Shown piece by piece: positions 7,630 through 15,861 of a DNA stretch of 64,000 nucleotides; position 1 is the first letter of the stretch, and every line of letters starts with the position of its first letter. The notes under the pieces were generated by a model that was given only the letters and a program-made list of their open reading frames with translations, searched no databases and was not told the origin of the DNA. The stretch covers positions 1-64,000 of the forward strand of contig DUEV01000004.1 in the NCBI GenBank assembly GCA_011170375.1, written 5' to 3'. The stretch is from Dehalococcoidia bacterium. GTDB lineage: Bacteria > Chloroflexota > Dehalococcoidia > Dehalococcoidales > Fen-1064. Both the position numbers and the translations under genes were made by a program.

Positions 7630-8100
7630 CTACTCATAATTCGCCAGCAAGGGTTTTACCCTGTCTATCTTCATTTCGCCCTCGTATTTCCCGTCAACAA
7701 TCACAATAGGCCCCAGGGCACAAGCACCAACACAATTTACAGTGTCAAGGCTGAACCTCATGTCTTCAGACGTATCTCCCGACTTGATACCTGCCTCCCG
7801 TTCAATTGCTTCCAGAATACCAACAGCCCCCCGAACGTGACAGGCCGTCCCGAGACAGACATCTATCAGGTGCCGACCCCGCGGCTTCAGGCTGAACGCC
7901 CGAAAGAAGCTGGCAACACTGTACACCCGGCTCAGTGGCACCTCCAGACCAGCACTGACCTCAAGCAGGGCTTCCCTGGCAAGATAGCCCAGTGCTGCCT
8001 GCGTATCCTGCAGGATTGATACCAGCATGCCTTTATCACGCTGGTACTTGTCCAGTATTGAGCCTACCTTGTCGCGTACCTGTTCAGCATCCATCGTCAT
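7630..8100 (-). CDS. NuoE-like [2Fe-2S] thioredoxin-fold subunit
   Basis: A 156-residue subunit of the NuoE/HoxE/HydC group, which passes electrons to or from the NuoF flavin. The four cluster cysteines are in the two expected blocks: [10 protein letters not shown] (about residues 82-91) and [11 protein letters not shown] (about 119-129). The preceding helical N-terminus with [28 protein letters not shown]-type sequence is typical. The ATG at 8100 overlaps the porB stop (ATGA), indicating translational coupling with pyruvate oxidoreductase. Cytoplasmic. Normal length for the family and no missing ligands. Confidence 0.93.
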   Translation of the reverse strand: MTMDAEQVRDKVGSILDKYQRDKGMLVSILQDTQAALGYLAREALLEVSAGLEVPLSRVYSVASFFRAFSLKPRGRHLIDVCLGTACHVRGAVGILEAIEREAGIKSGDTSEDMRFSLDTVNCVGACALGPIVIVDGKYEGEMKIDRVKPLLANYE

Positions 8101-9017
8101 CTGGCCTTCTCCTTGATTCGCTCGTACTCTTTAATCACCCGCTCCTGAATCTCTTTGATATTATCCTCAGACAGGTGCCGGAACCTCCCCTGCAGATTCA
8201 GGTAGTCCTCCACGGGCCTCAGTTTAGGTGGCTCTAGGCTCATCTTGTATTTACCGTCCTCAATTTCGTACAGAGGAAACACGCCTGTCTCCACAGCCAG
8301 GCGCCCCAGCCTAATCGATAAATCTGGAGCGGAACGCCAGCCGGTAGGGCAGACAGAAAGCACATGTATATAAGCGGGACCAGGGACAGCTATCCCCTTA
8401 GCCACCTTGGCCATCAGGTCTTGCGGGTAACTATGACTGGCCGTGGCCACATAAGGGATATCATGGGCAGCAGCAATTGCCGCCATGTTCTTTTTCCACG
8501 TCTTCTGCCCGATGCTCTTCCGACCAGCAGGAGAGGTAGTCGTCGATGCTCCAAACGGGGTTGCCGAAGACCTCTGGATGCCGGTATTCATATAGGCCTC
8601 ATTATCAAAGCAGACATAGAGTAAATCGTGTCCACGCTCCATAGCCCCGGACAGCGCCTGCAGACCGATATCGCTGGTACCACCATCACCACCCATAGCC
8701 ACCACCTTGGTACCATCATCCGGGCGCAGTTCCTTCCTTGTCATCGCTTTCAGGGCAGCCTCAATACCGGAAGCCACCGCCGCCGCATTTTCGAAAAGAA
8801 CATGTACCCAGGGTACTCGCCATGAGGTCATCGGATACTGTGACGAGACAACCTCCATGCAACCAGTGGCATTGGCTACTATTGTATTAGGTGGAAACGC
8901 CTTGCAGACCAGCCTGACAGCCAATGCTTCACCACAACCCACACAGGCCCGGTGCCCCGGGGCAAACGGTTCCTTCTTCGGTGCTAGGCGGGGAACATAA
9001 ACAGTGTAGTTCTGCAT
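8097..9017 (-). CDS. porB: Pyruvate:ferredoxin oxidoreductase, beta subunit (TPP-binding)
   Basis: A 306-residue catalytic subunit that binds thiamine diphosphate and one [4Fe-4S] cluster. Cluster cysteines appear in [10 protein letters not shown] (about residues 23-32), with NATGCMEV and a late Cys in [10 protein letters not shown]. The TPP/Mg motif is [10 protein letters not shown] (about 109-118), followed by [13 protein letters not shown], diagnostic of pyruvate/ketoacid oxidoreductase beta subunits. Together with porA, porD and porG it should catalyse reversible pyruvate + CoA to acetyl-CoA + CO2 + reduced ferredoxin. The gene overlaps porA (TAATG) upstream and the NuoE-like gene downstream. 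A general 2-oxoacid rather than pyruvate substrate is possible, but subunit sizes and order fit POR. Confidence 0.93.
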   Translation of the reverse strand: MQNYTVYVPRLAPKKEPFAPGHRACVGCGEALAVRLVCKAFPPNTIVANATGCMEVVSSQYPMTSWRVPWVHVLFENAAAVASGIEAALKAMTRKELRPDDGTKVVAMGGDGGTSDIGLQALSGAMERGHDLLYVCFDNEAYMNTGIQRSSATPFGASTTTSPAGRKSIGQKTWKKNMAAIAAAHDIPYVATASHSYPQDLMAKVAKGIAVPGPAYIHVLSVCPTGWRSAPDLSIRLGRLAVETGVFPLYEIEDGKYKMSLEPPKLRPVEDYLNLQGRFRHLSEDNIKEIQERVIKEYERIKEKAR

Positions 9018-10192
9018 TATTCTCTCACCCCATAAGTCTCTAGTACCTCCCCGCCTCCCTTCTCGGCAATCTCCATCCCCCGACGAACCATCGTCTCGAA
9101 TCCCACCACTGGTATATCCCTTCCTCCTAATCCAGCGACGAAACCGATTATCTTGGGCCTCTTGTCCTGATTGTATAATGCCGCCTTCACCTCCGAACAG
9201 AACGGCCCCGCCGGTCCGCCGAAGGAAATAGCCCTGTCTACCACAACCAGCAAGTCAGCCTCGTTAACTGTCTCCTGCAGTTCTTCAAAGGGGAAGGGGC
9301 GCCAGAGTCTCAATTTCAGCAACCCCACATCCATCCCTTCGTTTCTCATTTTGTCGACAGCATCCATGGCTGTTTCACTGGTGCTGCCCATCGTCATTAG
9401 CAACGTTTTGGCATCTTCGGTGCGGTATTTTTCAACTGGGTGGTATTCACGCCCAAAAGCCTTGCCAAATTTATCCCAGTACTCCAGAACGACTTTCTTG
9501 GCCGCCCTCAACTCTACATCCTGTCTCTTCTTTATCTCCGGGTAGATTACCGGCGGCCCGAAGGCCCCCATTGTTACTGGTCGAGATGGGTCTAGAGGTA
9601 ACGGATACTGGTTCGGCGGGATAAATTTATCGACGTCTGCCTGGTCGGGGAGCTCTATCGGCTCAATTACATGGGTCAGGTGGAATCCATCGATGTGTAC
9701 CATCACCGGCAGCAACACCCTTTTATCTTCACCAATGCAGAAGGCACAAAGTACGTTGTCTACCGCCTCCTGCCCGTTCTCAACCACAATCTGTATCCAG
9801 CCGGTATCCCTTACCGCCATCAGGTCCGAATGGTCACCCCAAACGTTGATTGGTGACGACAGTGCGCGGTTGGCAACCACCATTATTACTGGCAGCTGCA
9901 TCGATGAAGCGACGTACAGGACCTCGTGCATCAGTTCCAGACCCTGGCCAGCGGTGGCGGTAAAGGCACGCGCCCCGGCGGCCGCCGCTCCCAGGCAGGC
10001 ACTCATCGCCGAGTGCTCCGACTCCACCGGAATATACTCGGCATCAAGTTCACCACTAGCTACCAGTTCTGCCAGGTGCTCTACGATATGTGTCTGCGGG
10101 GTAATTGGATAAGCGGCGACAACATCAGCATTGGCCAGCTTGACAGCTTCGGATATTGCTATTGAGACTTCAATGCCTACCCTTTTACCCAT
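9017..10192 (-). CDS. porA: Pyruvate:ferredoxin oxidoreductase, alpha subunit
   Basis: A 391-residue alpha subunit carrying the pyrimidine-binding and transketolase C-terminal-like domains of the 2-oxoacid oxidoreductase family. Landmarks: GNEAVAxA-equivalent region [20 protein letters not shown] with the catalytic YPITPQT motif, [31 protein letters not shown], and the C-terminal [13 protein letters not shown] and [10 protein letters not shown] moved the start from the longer frame (10264) to the ATG at 10192. It overlaps the porD stop as TGATG, has GAGGAG eight bases upstream, and gives the normal family N-terminus ([10 protein letters not shown]). The upstream extension would lie entirely inside porD. 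Confidence 0.93.
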   Translation of the reverse strand: MGKRVGIEVSIAISEAVKLANADVVAAYPITPQTHIVEHLAELVASGELDAEYIPVESEHSAMSACLGAAAAGARAFTATAGQGLELMHEVLYVASSMQLPVIMVVANRALSSPINVWGDHSDLMAVRDTGWIQIVVENGQEAVDNVLCAFCIGEDKRVLLPVMVHIDGFHLTHVIEPIELPDQADVDKFIPPNQYPLPLDPSRPVTMGAFGPPVIYPEIKKRQDVELRAAKKVVLEYWDKFGKAFGREYHPVEKYRTEDAKTLLMTMGSTSETAMDAVDKMRNEGMDVGLLKLRLWRPFPFEELQETVNEADLLVVVDRAISFGGPAGPFCSEVKAALYNQDKRPKIIGFVAGLGGRDIPVVGFETMVRRGMEIAEKGGGEVLETYGVRE

Positions 10193-10479
10193 CACTCTGT
10201 CTCCTCTACCATAGTAATTACAGCGGTTGGGCACTCTCTGGCACAGATACCGCACCCCTTGCACCAGTACAGATCAGCGACAAAATAGCCGTCTTCATTT
10301 TGCTCAACACAGCCCTCGGGACAGTAGAGCTGACAGATGCCGCACTTGATACATCTATCGAAATTATAGGTTGGTGCCTGAGAGCGCCAATCACCGGTCT
10401 TATACTCAGCGGTGCTACCCGGCGTGGTGAATATCGCGCCGACCTCGATATCCTTCCAGCTCAGTTCTTCTTTACTCAA
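10192..10479 (-). CDS. porD: Pyruvate:ferredoxin oxidoreductase, delta subunit (2[4Fe-4S] ferredoxin)
   Basis: A 95-residue ferredoxin-type subunit with two complete CxxCxxCxxxC(P) motifs, CIKCGICQLYCPEGC and CKGCGICARECPTAV, and the family's N-terminal ELSWKDIEVG segment. It mediates electron transfer out of the PorAB core. There is no ATG in frame; a TTG at 10479 preceded by AAGGGG ten bases upstream is the likely start, one base after the porG stop. The stop overlaps the porA start. Confidence 0.92.
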   Translation of the reverse strand: MSKEELSWKDIEVGAIFTTPGSTAEYKTGDWRSQAPTYNFDRCIKCGICQLYCPEGCVEQNEDGYFVADLYWCKGCGICARECPTAVITMVEETE

Positions 10480-10480
10480 A

Positions 10481-11068
10481 TTAGCTTAACCCCTTTACTA
10501 CGGTCTCCTCATATGCCCGTTTCATTGCGTTGATATTACGCTCGGCCAGTCGTTCAAACCTCTGCTCGAGAGGTTCCTCCATCGACTCTATTTTGACTAC
10601 TTCGGTCGCCCGAAGCAACGCTCCAAGCATGGTAGTATTGACAATAGGTACACCCAGCAACTCACGGGCAATCCTGGTGGCATCGACCGAGGCCATCTGC
10701 CACTTAGTCCCAAACTCTGCCTCAAAGTCCTCGATATTCTTACTGGTATTTAATATCAGTATCCCATCTTCCTTAAGCCCGGAAGCAACGTTAACAATAC
10801 CCAACAGGGTCGGGTCTAGGACAATAACCACATCAGGTTCGGCAACATCAGCCCTCACTCGGATAGGTTTAGTGGGATTAATTCTATCAAAGGCCATCAC
10901 CGGTGCTCCCCTCCGCTCCGGTCCAAAGCTGGGAAAAGACTGAGCATATTTGCCCTCGCTGATTGCCGCCCGTGCCAGAATCTCGGAAGCCATGACGGCT
11001 CCCTGGCCGCCACGGCCATGCCACCTGATTTCGACCAATCGGGTTGTATCTATCAACTTCTCCTCCAT
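10481..11068 (-). CDS. porG: Pyruvate:ferredoxin oxidoreductase, gamma subunit
   Basis: A 195-residue gamma subunit, first gene of the por-diaphorase operon. It shows the characteristic glycine-rich RWHGRGGQGAVMASEILA (about residues 14-31), SFPSFGPERRGAPV and a C-terminal VNTTMLGALLRAT. The gamma subunit supports CoA binding and interdomain contacts in the heterotetramer. The ATG at 11068 has no clear Shine-Dalgarno and lies only about 44 bases downstream of the end of tRNA-Arg on the same strand. The operon may therefore be read from a promoter upstream of or within the tRNA region. Confidence 0.92.
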   Translation of the reverse strand: MEEKLIDTTRLVEIRWHGRGGQGAVMASEILARAAISEGKYAQSFPSFGPERRGAPVMAFDRINPTKPIRVRADVAEPDVVIVLDPTLLGIVNVASGLKEDGILILNTSKNIEDFEAEFGTKWQMASVDATRIARELLGVPIVNTTMLGALLRATEVVKIESMEEPLEQRFERLAERNINAMKRAYEETVVKGLS

Positions 11069-11111
11069 GTATATACGTAAAGCAGAGATTTATTACTTTT
11101 TCTCATGGGAG

Positions 11112-11184
11112 TACCCCTGGCGCGACTCGAACGCGCGCACCCAGCTCCGGAGGCTGGTGCTCTATCCACCTGAGCTACAGGGGC
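11112..11184 (-). tRNA. tRNA-Arg (anticodon CCG)
   Basis: On the minus strand: acceptor GCCCCTG with CAGGGGT (one G-T pair), D arm GCTCAGGTGGATAGAGC, anticodon arm CCAGC-CTCCGGA-GCTGG giving CCG, T arm GCGCG-TTCGAGT-CGCGC. Discriminator A at 11112. CCA is not encoded in the genome here. Confidence 0.95.
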
Positions 11185-11288
11185 GTGCGAGTTACGAGTA
11201 CTAATAAGATGCCTCACCCCAACTATAATACCTTATTGTACGATAGTGACGCAATTGCTATGTTGTTGTATTTCGTCCTGGTTCTGGT

Positions 11289-12659
11289 CTAGGTGTATCG
11301 CACCACCAGATACAGCCAGCAAAGGCCAACCACCATGATCATCGCTGGTATGGCATATTTGCAGAATCTCGCCCAGCTTATGCGGTAGCCCTCTCTCTGG
11401 GCAACCGCCGTACCAACCACGTTAGCAGAAGCGCCGATTGGGGTAGCATTTCCCCCAATATCGGTGCCTAGTGCCAGTGTCCAGGCTAGCGTCCTTTGAT
11501 CAAAACCAGCCGTCCCAGCAGCAAGCTCTCTCAGTACCGGTATCATCGTAGCCGCAAAAGGTATATTGTCTACTATCCCCGAAGCAATGGCCGATATCCA
11601 CAGGATAATAGGTATCACCACCGTGATATTTCCACCAGAAATATCAGCAATGAAATCGGCTAGAATCACCAATATCCCGGTCACTTCGAGCCCACCGACA
11701 CAGATAAACAACCCGATGAAGAAAAGCAGTGTCCGCCAATCTACCCTCCTGAGGATATGCCCGGCACTACCAAATCCGGCACCCAGGGTAAGACCGGCAG
11801 CAATTACCCCTATCAGTGCTACCGATATCCCTGTCTGAGCATGGGTGACCAATAGCACCACTATCAGAAGAAAGATGGCGGTGTTTATCCGGAAGAGATT
11901 CATATTGGTAATAGCTTCACGCGGCTCAGGATAAGTACTGGGGTCAATTCTGTTATCGCCCTGGGAAGTCGTGAGTACTTTACGGAAAGCGAAGTAGAAG
12001 AATGCCAGGGTAGCAAACATCCCTATCCAGGCAATGGGACCGGTATTGGTGGCAAAGTCAAAGAAAGAGTATCCGTAGGCGGTACCAATAATAACATTGG
12101 GTGGGTCACCGCACATTGTGGCGCTTCCACCAACATTGGACGCGAATATCTCAGCAATAATGATTGGAACGGGGTCAAACTTAAGCAGGCGGGCCAGCTC
12201 AATCGTGACCGTAGCCAGGAAGAGCAATACCGTGATGCTGTCGATAAACATTGCCAGGAAGCCAGAAAGGAGCATGAAGACAATCAGTATGGGGACAACC
12301 TTGTAGTTGACCAGCTTGGCCAGACGAAGGCACAGCCAGCGGAAGAAACCGACCTCTCCCAGGCCCTCGACCATCACCATCATCCCACCGATGAAGATAA
12401 TGGTCTGCCAGTTCACGCCCTGGTGGGACTCCACCGGCTCTCCGCCAGGCGGCACCCACCAGAATGCTTGCTCGGTAAGCTGCCCTAGGCTGAGCGTATC
12501 GAGGACAGCCTGAGGGCTTCTCATGATAATAAGAAAGACAACGATAACAGTGAGGCCGGCACCAACCAGAGCTGGAATGTAGCGGTGCCACTTGTCACTA
12601 ACAACGGCGATAAACATCCCCACGAAGATGACAAGGGCAAAGATTTGACTTAGTTCCAT
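11289..12659 (-). CDS. ArsB/NhaD-type ion transporter (IT superfamily membrane protein)
   Basis: A 456-residue polytopic inner-membrane protein with about 11-12 hydrophobic segments and little soluble sequence. The paired signature regions of the IT superfamily are visible: FIGGMMVMVEGLGEVGFF and FASNVGGSATMCGDPPNVII in the first half, then FIGLFICVGGLEVTG and GTDIGGNATPIGASANVVG in the second. The NVGGSAT-GDPPN and DIGGNATPIGASANV hairpins are the substrate- and ion-binding loops in this superfamily. Relatives are Na+/H+ antiporters (NhaD), arsenite pumps (ArsB) and dicarboxylate carriers. There is no arsenic resistance gene nearby, so NhaD-like antiport is as likely as anything else. Start ATG at 12659. 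Followed in the window by repeat copy 2. Confidence 0.87.
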   Translation of the reverse strand: MELSQIFALVIFVGMFIAVVSDKWHRYIPALVGAGLTVIVVFLIIMRSPQAVLDTLSLGQLTEQAFWWVPPGGEPVESHQGVNWQTIIFIGGMMVMVEGLGEVGFFRWLCLRLAKLVNYKVVPILIVFMLLSGFLAMFIDSITVLLFLATVTIELARLLKFDPVPIIIAEIFASNVGGSATMCGDPPNVIIGTAYGYSFFDFATNTGPIAWIGMFATLAFFYFAFRKVLTTSQGDNRIDPSTYPEPREAITNMNLFRINTAIFLLIVVLLVTHAQTGISVALIGVIAAGLTLGAGFGSAGHILRRVDWRTLLFFIGLFICVGGLEVTGILVILADFIADISGGNITVVIPIILWISAIASGIVDNIPFAATMIPVLRELAAGTAGFDQRTLAWTLALGTDIGGNATPIGASANVVGTAVAQREGYRISWARFCKYAIPAMIMVVGLCWLYLVVRYT

Positions 12660-12778
12660 TCGATAATGCTACTTCCTATCTAGTCGACACGCTGGCGTCG
12701 CGAAGCCAGAACTATTATAGCAGAATCAGCCAACATTAAGAAGATATTTATTCGTTCATATTATTAGCGGCACCCTCT

Positions 12779-12892
12779 AAGGTGCAAACGACCCCAGCCA
12801 GAAAACTACCTTCACACCGTTTTGGGGTGTCCAGAGGGGTGTAACTCCTTTGGAAGGGGGATTCCAAGGGGACACCCCCTTGGTCTTTCTCA
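12779..12892. repeat. Intergenic palindromic repeat, copy 2 (core only)
   Basis: This copy sits in the 260-base gap between the two transporter genes and contains only the core module: GGTGCAAACGACC, CACCGTTTTGGGGTGTCCAG, AGGGGTGTAACTCCTTTGGAA and ATTCCAAGGGGACACCCCCTTGG, ending near TTTCTCACTCGTG. It has the same orientation as copies 1 and 3. The G-rich left module and its strong hairpin are absent. Confidence 0.75.
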
Positions 12893-12919
12893 CTCGTGTA
12901 GATACGGAGCAGTTCCTGC

Positions 12920-13936
12920 CTACCCCACCCCCGAGGTATAAAGAGCATAAGCCCCGTATATGTAGAGAGCGACCAAAATGACTCCGTACCAACTGATGAC
13001 AAAAAAGGTCTTGCGGCGCTGGCGGAATCGGAGGGCGATAAGTACCACCAGGCTCATTCCGATAGCCACAAGAGCGGTGGTTATTTGAGACTTCGATACC
13101 GCAGAAAGAATAGAACCATCGGTGTAGAAGATATCTATTATAAAGATTTTGGCGATATTTATCATATTGGCACCGACCACATCTGCTACCGCCAGGTCTA
13201 TGGCACCAATACGTAACGCTGCGGTTGTTAGTGCCAACTCCGGCATTGAGGTCGAAACAGCCAGAAAGAGCGAGCCCACAAAGCCGGCACCCAGACCCGT
13301 GGTATCAGAAATCTCCTCGCCAATCAAGGCCAACCAGATTCCACTACCGATAACAGCCCCCGCAGCCAGTATGAACTTGACCCACACCTCCCGCATCCCC
13401 ATATCCTGATACTGCTCACGAGAAGCCTGTGGTGATGCAGACTGCATGTCTCGGGCAGAGTGAAGCGTCCATCGAACTCCTATCAAGTACACTACTATTA
13501 CAACAATACTGGGAAGGCCCAACCACCCCAGAGCTAATCCGGCAATCTTCTCACCGCCAAAGATACTCAGTGCCGCCAGACCAATCAGGACAATACCCAC
13601 TAAAGCCGATATCATATGGTTCGAACTGGCCCTGCTCAGAATGGGCTCTCGACGATGTATCACGTCCAGCCAGGCAACAATAAGAACATTAAAAATACAG
13701 CTTCCCATGATAGTGCCAATCGCCAGGTCAGGGGCAAGCTCTTTGTCACTGACCAGGGTCACAGCACCTATACCGGTAGAAAGCTCGGGCACGGAGGTAA
13801 TGAAAGCCAGCAGGAGGAGTCCAATCCATATCTGGCCGAGACGTGTTTTTTCAGCAAGTGCATCACCATACCGGGCCAGTTTTGTCCCGGCAAACAGAAT
13901 TATGGCAAGGCTCGCGACGAATTTCACCCAGACCAA
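12920..13936 (-). CDS. Sodium/calcium exchanger family protein (CaCA superfamily)
   Basis: A 338-residue membrane antiporter with about ten hydrophobic segments arranged as two homologous halves. The alpha-repeats that form the ion path are visible: FITSVPELSTGI followed by IGTIMGSCIFNVL in the first half, and VSTSMPELALTTAA followed by VADVVGANMINIAK in the second. The key Glu of each PEL is conserved. A polar linker (about residues 155-185) separates the halves, as usual. The start is a TTG at 13936 with GGAGG eight bases upstream. The last codons abut repeat copy 2. Confidence 0.88.
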   Translation of the reverse strand: MVWVKFVASLAIILFAGTKLARYGDALAEKTRLGQIWIGLLLLAFITSVPELSTGIGAVTLVSDKELAPDLAIGTIMGSCIFNVLIVAWLDVIHRREPILSRASSNHMISALVGIVLIGLAALSIFGGEKIAGLALGWLGLPSIVVIVVYLIGVRWTLHSARDMQSASPQASREQYQDMGMREVWVKFILAAGAVIGSGIWLALIGEEISDTTGLGAGFVGSLFLAVSTSMPELALTTAALRIGAIDLAVADVVGANMINIAKIFIIDIFYTDGSILSAVSKSQITTALVAIGMSLVVLIALRFRQRRKTFFVISWYGVILVALYIYGAYALYTSGVG

Positions 13937-14153
13937 ATATCAGACCTCCCAGGTGGAGTCGTATACGCTCTGAGACACGAAAAAATTATCTGATAGCAGG
14001 CGAGCAATACACAGTGCAAGAACATACGTCAATCATTATAGCCTATTTGGCTCCGAAATACCTGCGCTTCCATTAAACTTTGGTTTAGGCTAGAATAGTA
14101 CACAACCATTCAGTCCTGACTTTAATTAGATATTTTATGTAAAGGAGGAAGCT

Positions 14154-14969
14154 ATGCAGAAGGTTACAGATAACGTTTATGCTGAGACCGAGTTTGCTGG
14201 CTGCAATCCCGGATTCGTGGTAACCAGTGAAGGTGTCGTCATGATAGACACCCCGCAGATGCCAGTGGACGCAATCAAGTGGCGGGATGAGATTGCCAAA
14301 CACGGACATGTCCGTTACATCATGATAACCGAACCCCACGGCGACCACTTCAGCGGTATCCACTTTTTCGAAGGCACTGTCATCGCCCACGAGGGCACCA
14401 GGGAGGCGATTCTGGCTGCTGATGTCGAGCAATTAAAAGAGCGCCTCCAACAAACTGCTCCTGAAAACCTGCCCTTAATCGATGGGTTCAGTTACCACCC
14501 GCCCACCATCACCCTGAATGACCGGGCAACTATCTATGTCGGAGAGCATACCTTCCGGTTAACAAACCACCCCGGCCACACCCCCTACCAGGTAGCCGTA
14601 TATATCCCCGAAGAAAAGGTCGTTTTCACCTCGGACAATATCTTCTACGAGACACATCCTTTCCTCCATCAGGCCGTTCCTTATGAGTGGCTCGATTCGC
14701 TGGACCGACTTCAAGAATTGGGGGCAGAGTTTATGGTACCAGGCCACGGAGAGGTCTGCCGCCCCAGCTACATTCCAAAGATGAAGGCCGCAATTCAGGA
14801 ATGGATAGACGCTGTCAGTGATGCCATCAACAAAGGGATGAGCCTGGAAGAGGCCCAGGATGCTATCTCATTCCTCGACCGCTATCCCCTCGATGAACGT
14901 ATGGCGGCAATGGGGCCCATGCTGCAACGAATGAATGTTGCCCGCCTCTACGAGGTACTAAAAAAGTAA
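14154..14969 (+). CDS. MBL-fold metallo-hydrolase with altered first metal ligand
   Basis: A 271-residue metallo-beta-lactamase-fold hydrolase. The canonical HxHxDH motif appears as E60-P-H62-G-D64-H65: the first histidine is replaced by glutamate, while the other ligands are present. Later metal ligands follow in NHPGHTPYQV and VPGHGEVC. Start and finish (MQKVTDNVYAETEFAGCNPG; a helical C-terminus with QEWIDAVSDAI) are typical of glyoxalase-II/alkylsulfatase-like MBL proteins. An excellent Shine-Dalgarno (AAAGGAGG) precedes the ATG at 14154. The enoyl-CoA hydratase homologue starts 39 bases downstream, so the two may be co-transcribed and act on related acyl or thioester substrates (inference). 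Cytoplasmic. Confidence 0.88.
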   Translation: MQKVTDNVYAETEFAGCNPGFVVTSEGVVMIDTPQMPVDAIKWRDEIAKHGHVRYIMITEPHGDHFSGIHFFEGTVIAHEGTREAILAADVEQLKERLQQTAPENLPLIDGFSYHPPTITLNDRATIYVGEHTFRLTNHPGHTPYQVAVYIPEEKVVFTSDNIFYETHPFLHQAVPYEWLDSLDRLQELGAEFMVPGHGEVCRPSYIPKMKAAIQEWIDAVSDAINKGMSLEEAQDAISFLDRYPLDERMAAMGPMLQRMNVARLYEVLKK

Positions 14970-15008
14970 TACCAAGGTAGTAAGAAAAACTTTTGGGAGA
15001 GAGATACT

Positions 15009-15815
15009 ATGGCAGAAGACAAAATTCTTTACAGCAAAGAGGATGGTATTGGTACTATCACATTCAACCGCCCGGAAAAGATGAATGCTGTCACTAATGA
15101 TATGCTCATTGATATCCGCCGTATCGTTGGTGAAACCATCAGGGATGACGAGGTAAGGGCAGTGATTGTTACCGGGAACGGTCGTGCCTTCTGTGGCGGG
15201 ACTGACGTCTCTAACCTGGGCCGGAGCGAGGAAGAATCTGCCGCGGCGAGCCAGAGACGCGCCGAGGCCGCCAGTCTTCCCGAGAGCGTGCTTCCACCCT
15301 GGACCTTCGCCCGAATTCCCAAGCCCACTATCGCTGCCGTCAATGGTGCCGCCGTCGGTATGGCAGCCGAGTGGACTGCCGAGTGTGACATCCGTATCGC
15401 CTCGGAGAACGCCCGTTTCGGCTGGGTCTTCAGTCAGAGGGGCCTTTGCCCGGATATCGGCACCGGGCCATACCTGCTCCCCTACATTGTTGGTTTAGGC
15501 AGAGCCCTCGAGATGATGTACTCTGGCGAGATAATTGATGCCCGTGAAGCGGAGAGAATTGGTCTGGTGAGCAAGGTGGTGCCAGCCGAGGAGTTAATAC
15601 CAGCTGCCAGAGAGATGGCAATGAAGTTAATACGTGGCGCACCACTGGCACTCAAGGCGATTAAGGAGCTGACCTACGGCTCGCTGGAGTGGCCACCCAC
15701 CGTCCACCGCGTTGAAACTGGCAAACGCTTCCGCAGCACAAATGCCACCGAGGACTGCAAAGAAGGTATCAGGTCTTTTCTGGAGAAAAGACCACCTGTC
15801 TGGAAAGGAAAATAG
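15009..15815 (+). CDS. Enoyl-CoA hydratase/isomerase (crotonase) family protein
   Basis: A 268-residue crotonase-fold protein. The CoA-binding and oxyanion-hole segments are clear: GNGRAFCGGTDVSNL (about residues 57-71) and AAVNGAAVGMAAEWTAECD (about 115-133). The segment that normally carries the two catalytic glutamates reads RFGWVFSQRGLCPDIGTG; I see no Glu at the first position, and an Asp near the second. It may therefore be an isomerase, hydrolase or other crotonase variant rather than a standard hydratase. Start ATG at 15009 after GGGAGAGAG. Same strand as the MBL gene just upstream; the HtrA gene converges from the right. Confidence 0.88.
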   Translation: MAEDKILYSKEDGIGTITFNRPEKMNAVTNDMLIDIRRIVGETIRDDEVRAVIVTGNGRAFCGGTDVSNLGRSEEESAAASQRRAEAASLPESVLPPWTFARIPKPTIAAVNGAAVGMAAEWTAECDIRIASENARFGWVFSQRGLCPDIGTGPYLLPYIVGLGRALEMMYSGEIIDAREAERIGLVSKVVPAEELIPAAREMAMKLIRGAPLALKAIKELTYGSLEWPPTVHRVETGKRFRSTNATEDCKEGIRSFLEKRPPVWKGK

Positions 15816-15861
15816 AGCCAAGGCGCTGAACCAAGTACATAAACTAAGGACAAGGTGAGAG

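Noticed and set aside
11289-12659. Naming the transporter arsB
   Set aside because: The fold is shared by arsenite pumps, NhaD antiporters and dicarboxylate carriers, and there is no ars gene in the neighbourhood.
12748-13002. Minus-strand frames with peptides such as KGVTPLWTPQNG in the transporter gap
   Set aside because: The peptide is simply the translation of the palindromic repeat core and reappears in variant form in other copies; there is no start or ribosome site of note.
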